From Pyrus communis (taxonomy: Eukaryota > Streptophyta > Magnoliopsida > Rosales > Rosaceae), in NCBI RefSeq assembly GCF_963583255.1, contig NC_084803.1:3274121-3338120 (forward strand): DNA of 64,000 nucleotides, written 5' to 3'. Below are positions 46,953 to 57,866 of the stretch, in pieces. The notes under the pieces are model-generated. The model saw nothing but the letters and a program-made list of their open reading frames with translations. It was not told the DNA's origin and made no database searches. The stretch's first letter is position 1, and each line of letters begins with the position of its first letter. The position numbers and the translations under genes were made by a program.

Positions 46953-47543
46953 CGAAGGCCACCAACCAAAATTTATTCTCCAATAAAGCATGATAAGGTC
47001 ATTTTATATATACAATATAAAATGCGTGAATAAATGAAACATTTTACAAAATAATTTGAATAGCAATAGTATGTTCTGAGTTGAGAATTTAATAAAGCTG
47101 ATTAAAATAATATGTTTTCATATTTGCACTTAAATTCGACGACTTTTCTTATAATTCAGATAAATTAATTTGAATGTCATTGGTTTCAAATAAAATAGCA
47201 ACTGCCTAACATTATATGCGCAATTGTGCCTTCTAATGACTTAGTTTAAGTTCTACAAGGGTGCATCTATATGATAATGTTATTAGTGCTTCTGTCCTCG
47301 TGCAATCAATTAATTTTTAGTTAGATTGTGTTGGACTATATGAGAATCTTTGTGGTCCAACGTACGTGTCAATAATTTGTGGTTGGGGTGGATTATCAAC
47401 CATAAGACAACCCAACTTTTGGCTTTATTAGTTGTGTTTGAACAATATCACTTGCTTTTTTTATTTTTTTCGGTGTTGCCGTTTTTGAATTCAAGCTAAT
47501 TCTGGCCCGACGATGTCCCATCCATTCCAAACAAGTTGAAGAA

Positions 47544-47551
47544 TATATAAA
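47544..47551 (+). promoter_or_regulatory. candidate TATA box, unit 2 counterpart
   Basis: GAATATATAAAC in the block matching 27,194-27,201. The conserved region continues to the unit end at 48,439, with a poly-A run at about 48,248-48,273 that is missing in unit 1. Confidence 0.35.
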
Positions 47552-48243
47552 CTTCTATTCTATGCTCTATCTATCAATCAAATAAGAGAAATGCTAAAGT
47601 TACTCTCTCAAAAGTGAAATTCTTTATGAATTTTCTGTCACCTTATAATTTAACGTTAATTTCTACCGTCAACATTACAAAATATTATGTCAAAAACATA
47701 AAGTGAGATAATTTTTGTAAAATCTCACTTTTAAGAAGGTCCATTCTTTCAAGCACGAAAATCTAATGCTATATTGAAGACTTATTTATATGTATATACA
47801 CAAAATGATAATAAAAATATTCACTTAGTCACTTATCTCATTCATCAAAATTAACAAACGTCATATATGCATCAAACTTTTATCTCGGTTAAAAAAGGTC
47901 CAAACTCTTATAAAATAGACCACATGAAAACCCTATTTTCCTCAGTATACACCGCAATATCCTCGATCAGTTCACACCAATGGATTTACCAGTGGAGCTT
48001 TCAGCCAATAAGGCGACCATGTGAACAGTGAATTGCATCAGAGAGGCATGTGCATGATCACGTCCTCTCCTACCCCAGCAATATGCAGGCATTGGTCGAG
48101 GGAGGCGGCTGGTGGCAGCATTTCCACTTGCTCTTGGTGGTCGTATATATACACTGATCACTGATTGATCACTTATCGGATCCACAATGGTTATGAACAG
48201 CACAGCAGAATTAAAAGCTGCACATATATTTCATTTTTCTTCG

Positions 48244-48275
<32 letters not shown>

Positions 48276-48439
48276 CTGCATTTGTCTGTTTTTTGGCAGA
48301 ATACATCGAGGACTGCGTGTGAGAAGAAGACGATGACATGAAGGCCTTTTCTGAATTTGTTTCTTTGCCGAACTCAAATCATCTTTTCTTTTAGATAGGA
48401 AGACTGGCGATATAAATCAAAGACAGTTTAGATGTTTAT

Positions 48440-49895
48440 GGCACACTGCTACTAGTACAACGGCACCGAGTCTTAGTTTCGATTTATAAGGACGATCGAG
48501 AGTTTCATACCTAATTATATTTAGTCCTAGTTTAAGCCCCACGCTCAATAGAATAAAGAATAATAGTATTAGTCAAGATCCATTAAGTGGAATATAATCT
48601 TTTTGTCAGACACTTACTATCTGTCAACTTGCATCTTACCTCACACACAACAGTAGGCGTGAAATTTTATCAAAATAATCTCAGTGGTATTCAAAGTGGA
48701 ACCACTTGAATTAGCCAAAATTTTCAATTCTATTATATTATGAGATTCTTGTTTCTACCACACCCCTTAATGTGGAACCACTACATTGTGGACCACACAT
48801 GTAGCTAGTTTCACATCGATTTTTTATGGACGAAAGCAAAACAAAGCATTAAAAATGGTAATCTAGGCAAGCCAAGGTAAAGATCCAGCTGGCTCAATTG
48901 ATCAATCAATTCACTCTAATATTATATAAGTCAAGATTTCATATACTCAGCCATCGTCCCCTACTAACCCTACTTATATTGTCGTTCAATTTGCATCTAA
49001 TGACCTGCACAACACAACAAGTGAGAGATTTATCACAAAAGGTTTCGATGATCTCAGACGTAAGTGGAACTATTTAATATGAGTCACATTTAGGTTTATC
49101 AATTTTTTTTTTTGTTGTCAGTAGGTTTATCAATTCTTCAATATGTGGTTCTTGTATTGTTCAAACAACTACTAGTCCTATGGTCTAGTAATTATCTTCT
49201 TCATCTACAAATGGAAAGTTTCATGTTCGACTCATTTAAACGAGTTTGATACTTAATTATATGGTGTTAGTAGTGTACAAGTCCCACATTCGTTTGAATA
49301 CCGTTGTATCACACAACTGTTAACTAAAAACAAAACAAAAAATAATTGTAGGAGCTTTGGGCCAAAAAGAAATAATCAGGAAATCAACCCATTTGCGCTT
49401 TTTCTTGCACTTCTCTTCAGCCCAATACTCAACAACTATCAAATTTGAGCCCAATACTCACAAATACGATAGACTTAGTACCACCTCCTTTTAAAGAAAA
49501 ATGCACGACTTCATACATGGCCACAAAACATTGGATTTGGTGTCCAAGAACTCTCTACTCCCCCGAAAAAGATGAAAAAGATGAAAAAGATAGAGGGGGT
49601 AAGAGTATTCAAATGACGGGGAGTCCAGAGAATGAGTGACATGTCGTAATTGCACTATTTTAAGTCTTTCTAATTATGTAACATACTTGAGTGCAACTAC
49701 ACTAGTTAGATTAAAATGTGCTTCTCATGCATCTAAGTCAAAATTTCTTTGGAAAATTTAAATTAATTTAAAGTAGAATAGTGTTTGTATTAAAAAAAAA
49801 GAAGATAAAAATGAAGTTTAAGAAAGAAAATAATAAAGCGAGGATTAGACACGGCAACCAACTACGGACAACATCATAATATGCATAATTGGACA
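48440..49895. other. unique intergenic DNA, no gene seen
   Basis: AT-rich. A SINE-like trace (CTATGGTCTAGTAATTATC, then TTCATGTTCGACTC) lies at 49,175-49,240 but without clear ends. Short frames near 49,445-49,640 have no family features. Confidence 0.5.
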
Positions 49896-49903
49896 ACAAT
49901 AAG

Positions 49904-50402
49904 CAATGTTCTAAAAGACGCTAGGCTTTAGTCGGGCGGCGGGCTGGGGCCTAGCGCCTAGGTGGCTAGGCAGACGCCTAGGCGGACTAGATGGATTTAA
50001 GTAAATCTATTGTATTTCGTGTAAATAAGTGTGTGTTTATACTTAAAATATATATAATTTCATCGTAAACTAGAAAATAGAATGACATATATATATTATG
50101 AAGTATTGGAACATATGAAAACATAGGGAGCAAACATATAATGTGTGTTTATTTAAGTGTTTAATAAGTCTCTTACAATTTATTGGAAACAATAAAATGC
50201 AAAAAGAAAGTTATCAATTTTCTATCTAAGTGAGTTGCAACCTAGGCAGGTATGTAGGTGGGTCAGGGTGGGCTAGGTGAGTGCCTAGGCAGTCAAGGCG
50301 GTCGCCTCAGCACGTCTAGGGCTCTTTCTTAATTTTTAAATGCCTAGGCATTAATCAAAGCGGTGGCCTATGCGGCGCTAGGCGGGGACTTTTAGAATAG
50401 TG
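49904..50402. mobile_element. hAT-like MITE, 499 bp, GC-rich ends
   Basis: Inverted ends CAATGTTCTAAAAG and CACTATTCTAAAAG, with CTAGGCG/GCCTAGGC words repeated near both ends and an AT-rich centre. The flanks ACAATAAG (49,896-49,903) and ACAATAAC (50,403-50,410) match 7 of 8, a decayed 8-bp duplication. Confidence 0.75.
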
Positions 50403-52657
50403 ACAATAACGAAACTACAAGGCCAAACCGGAAAATTAAAAATATTAATACATCGAAGATCCCTCACATAATAATCTTCACGTACAGCTATTTCACCGTC
50501 TCTAGTCTTCATCTTCTTCTTTCTGCATTGGCGCGTTCCTCCTCAACTCCACCAACCAGAATTACACACAAATCCGAGGAGTTTGGGAAAACCTTAATCT
50601 TAAATCAATCGCACACCCCCGTCATCAAAACGCATCACTTCGTCCAACTTCCAACTGCTATCATGTTCCCTCTGTTTTTATGTATTTAATTCCTTTTTAT
50701 AAGCTAATTTAGTCATGCTCTCGCTGAATTTCTCAACCTTTTTGCATATCATTTTTTTATTCGTAGTGGATAGATTGGATGTATATTCATATGTGATTGT
50801 TATTGATTTAGGTTTTTCTTTTGCGCCAAAAGATGGAAACTTTTGCAGAAATTGTATGAACTGCTTTACATTGCGGTTTCTGATTAATTAAGGGATCTCA
50901 TTTTATTGTTGGTATTGAATTTGATTTTTCAAGATTCCCAGGAAAACCAATCATAAGAAATGAAGGTTCCTGTATAAAAAGTTTGATTTGGAGAAAGGAT
51001 GCAGCTTTCAGTTTTAAGATGATGGGAACACTTAAATGCGATTACTGAATAATTTGAGTGAGATTAAATCTGAAATATGCGTTACGATTGAAGCGTGATG
51101 TCTCGTGGTTGATATTTTCAATTATGGCTGCTGTGGCACCGGAAGGATCCCAATTTGATGCTCGTCAGTATGATGCTAAAAGGAGTGAGTTGTAGGCTTC
51201 CTTCCCCACTCTCTCGTACTCTTCTTTGATTCCTATATTCGGTGTTTTCACACGGTACATATTTTGTGTTGCCAATGATAAAATTTATTCTTGTTTTGTT
51301 GAATTGATGGGGCCAGACTTGGAGGTGACTGGCAAGAGTTTTTCACATCGTATGATGAAGTTCATGATAGCTTTGGCGCTATGGGATTGCAGGCGAACCT
51401 TCTTCGAGGCATCTATGCATATGGTAAATCAAACAACGCTACATTTGTTTTCTTCGGAAATTAAGAGTTTCCGAGTATGGTACTTTTCAAAACCTGTTGG
51501 CAAATTTTTGGCTAGACTTGCCAGATCAGGTGATATTAGTTTTTCAGCGTGTTAGGGAGATACAAGTTTATAACTCCATTTTGCATCAATTGAGATTTGT
51601 CGCTATGTGTGTAATTGTACGAGTATTTTTTTTATATGGAAAATGAAGAGTTGGTCTAATATTTTAGGTTGTGACTTGTAAGATTGTTTACGCGAGAAGT
51701 GAATGGTGTTACCTTTGCTTGAAGTAAAATGCTACACCATTTACCACTGCCTCTTCTCTATTTACACACACACACATATTCATATGCTTGTTGTTGGTAC
51801 GTGTATACTACGAATGCAAGTCATCCTTGTAGTAGAATGGAAAGCTGATAGATGGTCCAAACTTTTTCTTAAGGTTTTGAGAACCCCTCTGCAATTCAGC
51901 AAGGGGGAATTGTTCCTTTCTGCAAGGGACTTGATGTGATTCAACAGGCACAACTGGAACTGGAAAAACAGCGACACTCTGCTCTGGGACTTTGCAGCAG
52001 CTTGATTATGGCTTACTTGATTGCCAGACATTAGTTCTTGCACCCACACGCGAACTTGCTCAACAGATTGAAAAGGTTATGAGAGCACTGGGTGACTATC
52101 TAGGTGTCAAGGTTCATGATTGGGTTGGTGGGACCAGTGTTCGTGAAGATCAACGCATTCTGTCCAGTGGGGTCCATGTCGTTGTTGGCACTCGTGGTCG
52201 TGTATTTGACATGCTACGAAGGCAGTCTCTTCGTCCTGCTTACATTAAGATGTTTGTGTTAGATGAAGCAGATGAAAATGAAATGCTTTCATGAGGTTTC
52301 AAGGATGAGGTCCTTAGTTTCTTTTTCATTTGTATTCTCTGTTTCTTCTGTGTGCCGATACTTCTTGCTACAAAAAATGAGTTTGGTGATTTTTCAATAT
52401 TAAATTTACGTTTAGTTTGCGTGCTATTTTGGTTAAGTGGTGATTGTACTAACAATCCCATTTCATGTTTTCAGATCTATGACATTTTCCAGCTGCTACC
52501 ACCGAAAATCCAGGTGGGGGTTTTCTCTGCCACAATGCCACCAGAGGCCCTTGATATCACTAGGAAATTCTTGAACAAACCTGTAAGGATTTTGGTGAAA
52601 CGTGACGAGGTATCAAGCAGTTTCATGTCAATGTTGAGAAAGAGGATTGGAAACTGG

Positions 52658-52910
52658 TGTTGAGAGTGCAGCTTGCAGTGCACTAACCTGGACACAAGGA
52701 ATACTGCACTTGCAGTACAATATTCCTTATCAGCTACCACATGGTTCCAGCTCAGATATGTTGCAGCATGGGCAGCTTGCACGCCACCTGATTAACATTT
52801 GTTTATTGCATGCATTTGTTTATTGCATGCGTGTGTGTAATGTGTATATATTAAACCATCTGCCATTGGAGCAGAAGATGAATAATACAACCGAAATATC
52901 AAACTTTATA
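52658..52910 (+). repeat. 5' LTR of the Copia element
   Basis: Begins TGTTGAGAGTGCAGC and ends CAAACTTTATA; includes TATATTAAACC as a possible promoter area and a direct repeat TTTGTTTATTGCATGC. Confidence 0.95.
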
Positions 52911-52923
52911 TGGTATCAGAGCA

Positions 52924-53778
52924 CAGGCAATCTTTTGCTCTGCTCTGCCTTCACTCTTCAGCTGCTATACCGTGAGCAGCAACCAGTGCACTGCAACATA
53001 TCTGCTCTCAATAAGCAGCAGCAGCTGCTGTATCTGCATCTGCATCTGCAACTCGTGTGCATGTCTATCAGCATCACAGACTGCGAGTTGGGCTACGACA
53101 CGCACAGCACACTCCATCCAAGGTCAAGTACTGGATCAACAAAACCCGATACCTACACCGTTACCGCCTTCACAAACTCAAGTCGTTGAACGAGCAGCAA
53201 CTCTAGATATTCCACCTGGATCTATACCTGTTCCGCCTTCATCTTTACCTGTTCCATCTACATCAGTACCTCAAGATGTTCCAGAACCAGCAGCACATGT
53301 TCCATTTGCATCTGCAACTCAAGACGTTGCAGAACGAGTAGCACCGCCATCTGCAACAGCAGCCTTACGTGACCTCTCTGCCCAGCAAGTTCGTCCGCGC
53401 CAAGAAGAAAAAGTGCAGTCCGTGCTACTCCTTGCAGAGCCGTCGCTGCCATGAATTTTTAAGTGGTTCATACCACTCGACGGAGCTCGAGACGAAGTTC
53501 TATAGCCAGACGCTCTCCGCTCCTTGTCGCTGCCGTTAGCCCCATGAAATTCTTGTGGGTAGTCTAAACCACCCTGTGAAGTTCCAATCAAATCTGAGTG
53601 CTCTTCATCGTCCATGCTTCGTCCTTTCTGAAGTTGTCTGCACTCCTCCATCTCCACCACAACCCAGCTCCTGCCGCCGTAAACTGGTGGAGAAAGATAG
53701 GAAGAAACAAAATTCCTCCTGTTCGGTGGAAGCAAGCAAAGGGCCAGACTTCAAGTTTGGTCATCGATCACTGTTCGT
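52924..53778 (+). other. Copia leader region lacking a recognisable gag
   Basis: Between the primer site and the pol frame there is only about 870 bp. The frames present are low-complexity (repeated Pro/Val/Ser, e.g. VPPSSLPVPSTSVPQDVPEP), and no UBN2-type capsid domain or CCHC zinc knuckle is visible. Confidence 0.6.
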
Positions 53779-56700
53779 GTGTTGAGGAGGCTCCCACTGC
53801 CTGAAGACCGACAAGTCCTCTGTGAAGCCATGAAAAGTCACTGCACACTGCCTGCCGACATGACAACTGACTCTTCCGAGCAATATCACAATCTGCTTGC
53901 ACTCCTTGATAAGAGTCAATTCAACTCCACACCTAATCATGTCGGTACCACCTCTACTATGAATAACTTGTCAAGTAGAGTTTTTTGTGCCTCTGCTCTC
54001 AATAAGGGAAGGGACTGGATTTTCGATACAGGCGCCACAGACCACATGGTCTGCTCACCAAGCTTAATGACCACAAGTGTTCTGGTATACAATCGACAAG
54101 TGCACTTACCCAATCATGCACTTGCCGATGTCACACATATTGGCACAGTTCATCTCTCGAATGATCTCACCCTTCACAACGTGCTTTGTGTTCCATCATT
54201 TAAACTGAATTTAATTTCTGTCAGCAAACTCACTAATACCTCATCTTGCTTTGTCATCTTCACTGATAAAATGTGTCTACTTCAGGGCCAACGATCGGGG
54301 AAGATGATTGGGACGGGAACTGAACAAGTAGGACTCTACTACCTTGATAATGTGATGAAAACCAGGTGCAATTCAGCGTCAATTGTTGCCTCTTCTTCTT
54401 CTCAGCTTTGGCATCAACGCCTTGGCCATCTTTCCAACAAGACCTTACAGCATCTCTCTACTTGCATTAAAAATTTGAATTTTTGTAGCATTGATGATTG
54501 TTTGATCTGTCCATTAGCCAAACAAACACGTGCTCCTTTTCCTTTGAGTTCTATCACCACAAAGGCTCCTTTTGAGTTAATTCATGTTGACATTTGGGGA
54601 GGTTACCATGTTCCCACTATCACAGGGGCACAATATTTCTTAACTATTGTGGATGATTTCTCAAGATGCACATGGGTTTATTTAATGAATCACAAATCAG
54701 ATGCACGATCTTATCTCATCAATTTCATCCACCTTGTTGAAACACAATTTTCCAGACGAGTCAAGGTTCTTCGTAGTGATAACGGTCCAGAATTTTCTAT
54801 GACCCATTTTTTTTCAGATAAGGGGATTCTCCATCAAACAAGTTGTGTCTCTACTCCCCAACAAAACGGGGTAGCAGAGCGCAAACACCGCCACTTACTC
54901 AATGTTGCTAGAGCCTTACTTTTTCAATCTCATCTTCCTAAGAAATTTTGGGGTGATGCAATCCTCACTGCCACTTATCTCATAAATCGGACTCCCACTC
55001 CTCTTCTTCAAGGCAAATCACCCTATGAAATACTTCACCACAAACAGCCAGCGTATGCACATTTGCGAGTGTTTGGTTGCTTATGTTTTTCTTCCACCCA
55101 CCACCATCGTCCCACAAAATTTGATGCAAGAGCCACACGGTGTCTTTTTCTTGGGTATCCATATGGCACAAAGGGATATCGAGTTTACGACCTTCACACG
55201 GGTAAAATCTCTATCTCCCGTGATGTTATTTTCCATGAACATGTGTTCCCTTTTTCATCTTCTGCTGCAGTTTCACCACTTGTGTTTCCACATACTCAAG
55301 ATACTGCCTATGATGATCCCATCATTCATCCGTCCACTCTACTGGAGCAGGATTCCGTCGATCCATCCTCTTCTTCGCCGGTGAGTCCTGTTTCGGTTTC
55401 ATCTCCTTTTCTTTCCACCTCACCACCTCGTCTTAAACGACCCACTCATGCTCCTGGTTATCTTCAACAATATCACATCGACATCAACCTCCCTTCTCGG
55501 TCCGTCCCTTCATCTCACTCGGCGTTGACCAAAGTACCAAGTACTCCTTATCCTTTGTCTGATGTCCTCACATACGATCGTTTATCTGCTCGACATCGTG
55601 CTTTCACCACTTCCATTTCAGCTGCCATAGAACCCAGCTCATTCTCACAGGCTATACGCGACCCTCACTGGCGTTTCGCTATGGAAGAAGAACTGGCAGC
55701 CCTTGCTGCGAATAGGACATGGTCTCTGCAACCATTGCCCCCTGGCAAGAAGCCGGTTGGATGTAAATGGGTTTACAAAATCAAATTTCGATCCGATGGA
55801 TCCATTGAGAGATATAAAGCACGTTTGGTTGCCAAAGGTTATAGCCAAATTGAAGGCTTAGACTATCGAGAAACCTTTGCTCCGGTTGCAAAATTGACTA
55901 CAGTTCGTCTACTCCTTGCTGTTGCCTCGGTCCAACAATGGCACCTCCACCAGCTTGATGTTAATAACGCTTTCCTCCATGGCGATCTTGAAGAAGATGT
56001 CTACATGTCCTTGCCTCCTGGTTTCGGACGAAAGGGGGAGACACGAGTTTGTAAACTTCATAAATCTTTGTATGGGCTTAAGCAAGCCTCTCGTCAATGG
56101 TTTATCAAACTCTCTTGTGCTCTTAGAAAGGCCGGTTATCAACAATCCAAGGCAGATTATTCATTATTTGTCCGAAACCATGATGGTAAATTCACTGCCC
56201 TCCTTGTCTATGTTGATGATATTATCTTGGCAGGAAATAACATACAAGCAATTGAAGATACCAAGTCTTTTCTTATGAAGCAATTCAAGTTGAAAGACCT
56301 TGGCCAATTAAGATATTTCTTGGGCATTGAAATTGCTCGCTCTAGCAAGGGGATCACCCTCTCACAGCGAAAATATGCCCTTGAAATACTTGAGGATGCA
56401 GGTCATCTTGGCGCAAAACCAGCCACCTCTCCTATGGAGCAAAACTTATCACTCAGAAAGGATGAAGGACAATGGGTTACTAATCCTTCCTCTTATCGAC
56501 GACTTGTTGGGAGACTAATCTACCTGACAATCACGCGCCCTGATTTGGTGTATGCTGTCCATATTCTTAGTCAATTTATGGAGAAGCCTCAAACTCCACA
56601 CTTGGAGGCAGCCCAGCGAGTCTTACGATACGTTAAGCACACACCAGGGCAAGGTATTTTTCTTTCTGCAAGAAGTCCAATTCAATTGAATGCTTTTTGT

Positions 56701-57177
56701 GATGCGGATTGGGCCAGATGTCGAGACACACGACGTTCTACCACCGGATACTGTGTATTTCTTGGAGAATCCTTGATCTCCTGGAAAAGCAAGAAACAAA
56801 ATACTGTGTCACGTTCTAGTGCAGAGGCGGAGTATCGTTCAATGGCAGCAACTTGTTGTGAAGTCACTTGGTTGAAATCTGTTCTACAAGACTTGGGTAT
56901 CAAACATGAACGTCCAGTCAAGTTATATTGTGATAATCAAGCGGCACTTCACATCGCTTCGAATCCGGTCTTTCACGAAAGAACCAAACACATAGAAATT
57001 GACTGCCATCTTGTACGAGAAAGGGTTCAAAGTGGAATGATCGAGACATCTCACATCTCAACCATGAAACAACCAGCCGACATCTTCACAAAGCCACTGA
57101 GCTTACACCAGTTTACGACTTTGCTTTGCAAGTTAGGAATAATCAACATTCATTCCAAACTTGAGGGGGAGTGTTGA
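53779..57177 (+). CDS. Copia pol polyprotein: protease, integrase, reverse transcriptase, RNase H
   Basis: Open for about 1,132 codons with no stop; the first in-frame codon listed is GTG, so the true start is upstream, spliced or at a later ATG. Residues 20-70 resemble the C-terminal end of a gag (EQYHNLLALLDK). Then: protease DTGATDHM (Asp near 83); pre-integrase LWHQRLGHLSNKT with CLICPLAKQ (HHCC zinc site); integrase core VDIWGG, VDDFSRCTWV, RSDNGPEF, TPQQNGVAERKHR; a chromodomain-free Pro/Ser linker; reverse transcriptase WVYKIKFRSDG, LDVNNAFLHG, SLYGLKQASRQW, YVDD near 811-814; RNase H DADWARCRDTRRSTTGY, SSAEAEYRS, DNQAALHIASNP, ending close to the 3' LTR. All catalytic motifs I could check are intact, which agrees with recent insertion. 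Confidence 0.95.
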   Translation: MLRRLPLPEDRQVLCEAMKSHCTLPADMTTDSSEQYHNLLALLDKSQFNSTPNHVGTTSTMNNLSSRVFCASALNKGRDWIFDTGATDHMVCSPSLMTTSVLVYNRQVHLPNHALADVTHIGTVHLSNDLTLHNVLCVPSFKLNLISVSKLTNTSSCFVIFTDKMCLLQGQRSGKMIGTGTEQVGLYYLDNVMKTRCNSASIVASSSSQLWHQRLGHLSNKTLQHLSTCIKNLNFCSIDDCLICPLAKQTRAPFPLSSITTKAPFELIHVDIWGGYHVPTITGAQYFLTIVDDFSRCTWVYLMNHKSDARSYLINFIHLVETQFSRRVKVLRSDNGPEFSMTHFFSDKGILHQTSCVSTPQQNGVAERKHRHLLNVARALLFQSHLPKKFWGDAILTATYLINRTPTPLLQGKSPYEILHHKQPAYAHLRVFGCLCFSSTHHHRPTKFDARATRCLFLGYPYGTKGYRVYDLHTGKISISRDVIFHEHVFPFSSSAAVSPLVFPHTQDTAYDDPIIHPSTLLEQDSVDPSSSSPVSPVSVSSPFLSTSPPRLKRPTHAPGYLQQYHIDINLPSRSVPSSHSALTKVPSTPYPLSDVLTYDRLSARHRAFTTSISAAIEPSSFSQAIRDPHWRFAMEEELAALAANRTWSLQPLPPGKKPVGCKWVYKIKFRSDGSIERYKARLVAKGYSQIEGLDYRETFAPVAKLTTVRLLLAVASVQQWHLHQLDVNNAFLHGDLEEDVYMSLPPGFGRKGETRVCKLHKSLYGLKQASRQWFIKLSCALRKAGYQQSKADYSLFVRNHDGKFTALLVYVDDIILAGNNIQAIEDTKSFLMKQFKLKDLGQLRYFLGIEIARSSKGITLSQRKYALEILEDAGHLGAKPATSPMEQNLSLRKDEGQWVTNPSSYRRLVGRLIYLTITRPDLVYAVHILSQFMEKPQTPHLEAAQRVLRYVKHTPGQGIFLSARSPIQLNAFCDADWARCRDTRRSTTGYCVFLGESLISWKSKKQNTVSRSSAEAEYRSMAATCCEVTWLKSVLQDLGIKHERPVKLYCDNQAALHIASNPVFHERTKHIEIDCHLVRERVQSGMIETSHISTMKQPADIFTKPLSLHQFTTLLCKLGIINIHSKLEGEC

Positions 57178-57424
57178 GAGTGCAGCTTGCAGTGCACTAA
57201 CCTGGACACAAGGAATACTGCACTTGCAGTACAATATTCCTTGTCAGCTACCACATGGTTCCAGCTCAGATATGTTGCAGCATGGGCAGCTTGCACGCCA
57301 CCTGATTAACATTTGTTTATTGCATGCATTTGTTTATTGCATGCGTGTGTGTAATGTGTATATATTAAACCATCTGCCATTGGAGCAGAAGATGAATAAT
57401 ACAACCGAAATATCAAACTTTATA
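57172..57424 (+). repeat. 3' LTR of the Copia element
   Basis: Same 253 bases as the 5' LTR except for G at 57,243. It overlaps the last six bases of the pol frame. Confidence 0.95.
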
Positions 57425-57866
57425 ACTGGAGACACTTTGTGATCTTTATCAGACCTTGGCAATTACCCAGAGTGTCATCTTTGTGAACACCAGGCGCAAA
57501 GTTGATTGGTTAACAGACAAGACGCGCAGCCGTGATCACACAGTTTCTGCCACCCACGGGGACATGGACCAAAACACAAGAGATATTATCATGAGAGAGT
57601 TTCGGTGTGGTTCTTCTCGTGTGCTCATAACCACTGATCTCTTGGCCTGTGGTATTGACGTCCAGCCGGTCTCCCTTGTGATTAATTACGACCTTCCAAC
57701 ACAAGCGGAGAAACCTCCATCGTATTGGTCATAGTGGGAGGTTGGGAGGAAGGGTGTTGCCATCAATTTCGTCACCAAGGACGACGACAGGATGTTGTTT
57801 GATATCCAGAAGTTTTATAATGTTATCATTGAGGAGCTGCAGGCAAATGTTTCTGATCTGCTCTAA

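Larger units (their letters stand above)
27884..48439 (+). repeat. unit 2 of the tandem segmental duplication
   Basis: Starts directly behind unit 1 (junction 27,868-27,883). The order is the same as unit 1: methyltransferase pseudogene, MIR156, conserved TATA block, common end. It is about 8.5 kb longer because of the insertion at 30,413 to about 38,300 and several smaller transposons. Confidence 0.85.
52658..57424 (+). mobile_element. Copia LTR retrotransposon, young insertion
   Basis: LTRs at 52,658-52,910 and 57,172-57,424 are both 253 bp and differ at a single base (A at 52,729, G at 57,243). The target duplication ACTGG is perfect (52,653-52,657 and 57,425-57,429) and sits inside the eIF4A codons for KLET. 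The primer site TGGTATCAGAGC abuts the 5' LTR (52,911) and a polypurine tract GAGGGGGAG precedes the 3' LTR. The LTRs end TG...TA instead of TG...CA. Confidence 0.96.
51124..57866 (+). pseudogene. eIF4A (DEAD-box translation initiation helicase) pseudogene
   Basis: Intron-containing copy. Exon 1 (51,124-51,189 or so) reads MAAVAPEGSQFDARQYDAKR; then [16 protein letters not shown] (about 51,325-51,421), 51,874-52,309, 52,475-52,657 and, beyond the retrotransposon, 57,425-57,866 ending in DLL and [15 protein letters not shown] and SATMPPEA are still visible. Lesions apart from the insertion: one base lost in the Walker A motif (AQSGTGKT region, about 51,955), shifting the frame; six extra bases and a TGA right after DEADE (52,271-52,294); TPGR changed to TRGR; the LTLEG stretch deleted after KRDE; DLLARG changed to DLLACG; the HRIGRSGRFG motif VI broken with a stop near 57,732. 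Introns exclude a processed pseudogene. Confidence 0.92.

Noticed and set aside
53319..53735. 138-codon minus-strand frame in the Copia leader
   Set aside because: Low-complexity, antisense to the element and without any known domain; noted only as odd leader content.
51124..57866. Processed (retro-copied) eIF4A pseudogene
   Set aside because: Introns with splice consensus remain between the exons, so it came by DNA duplication.
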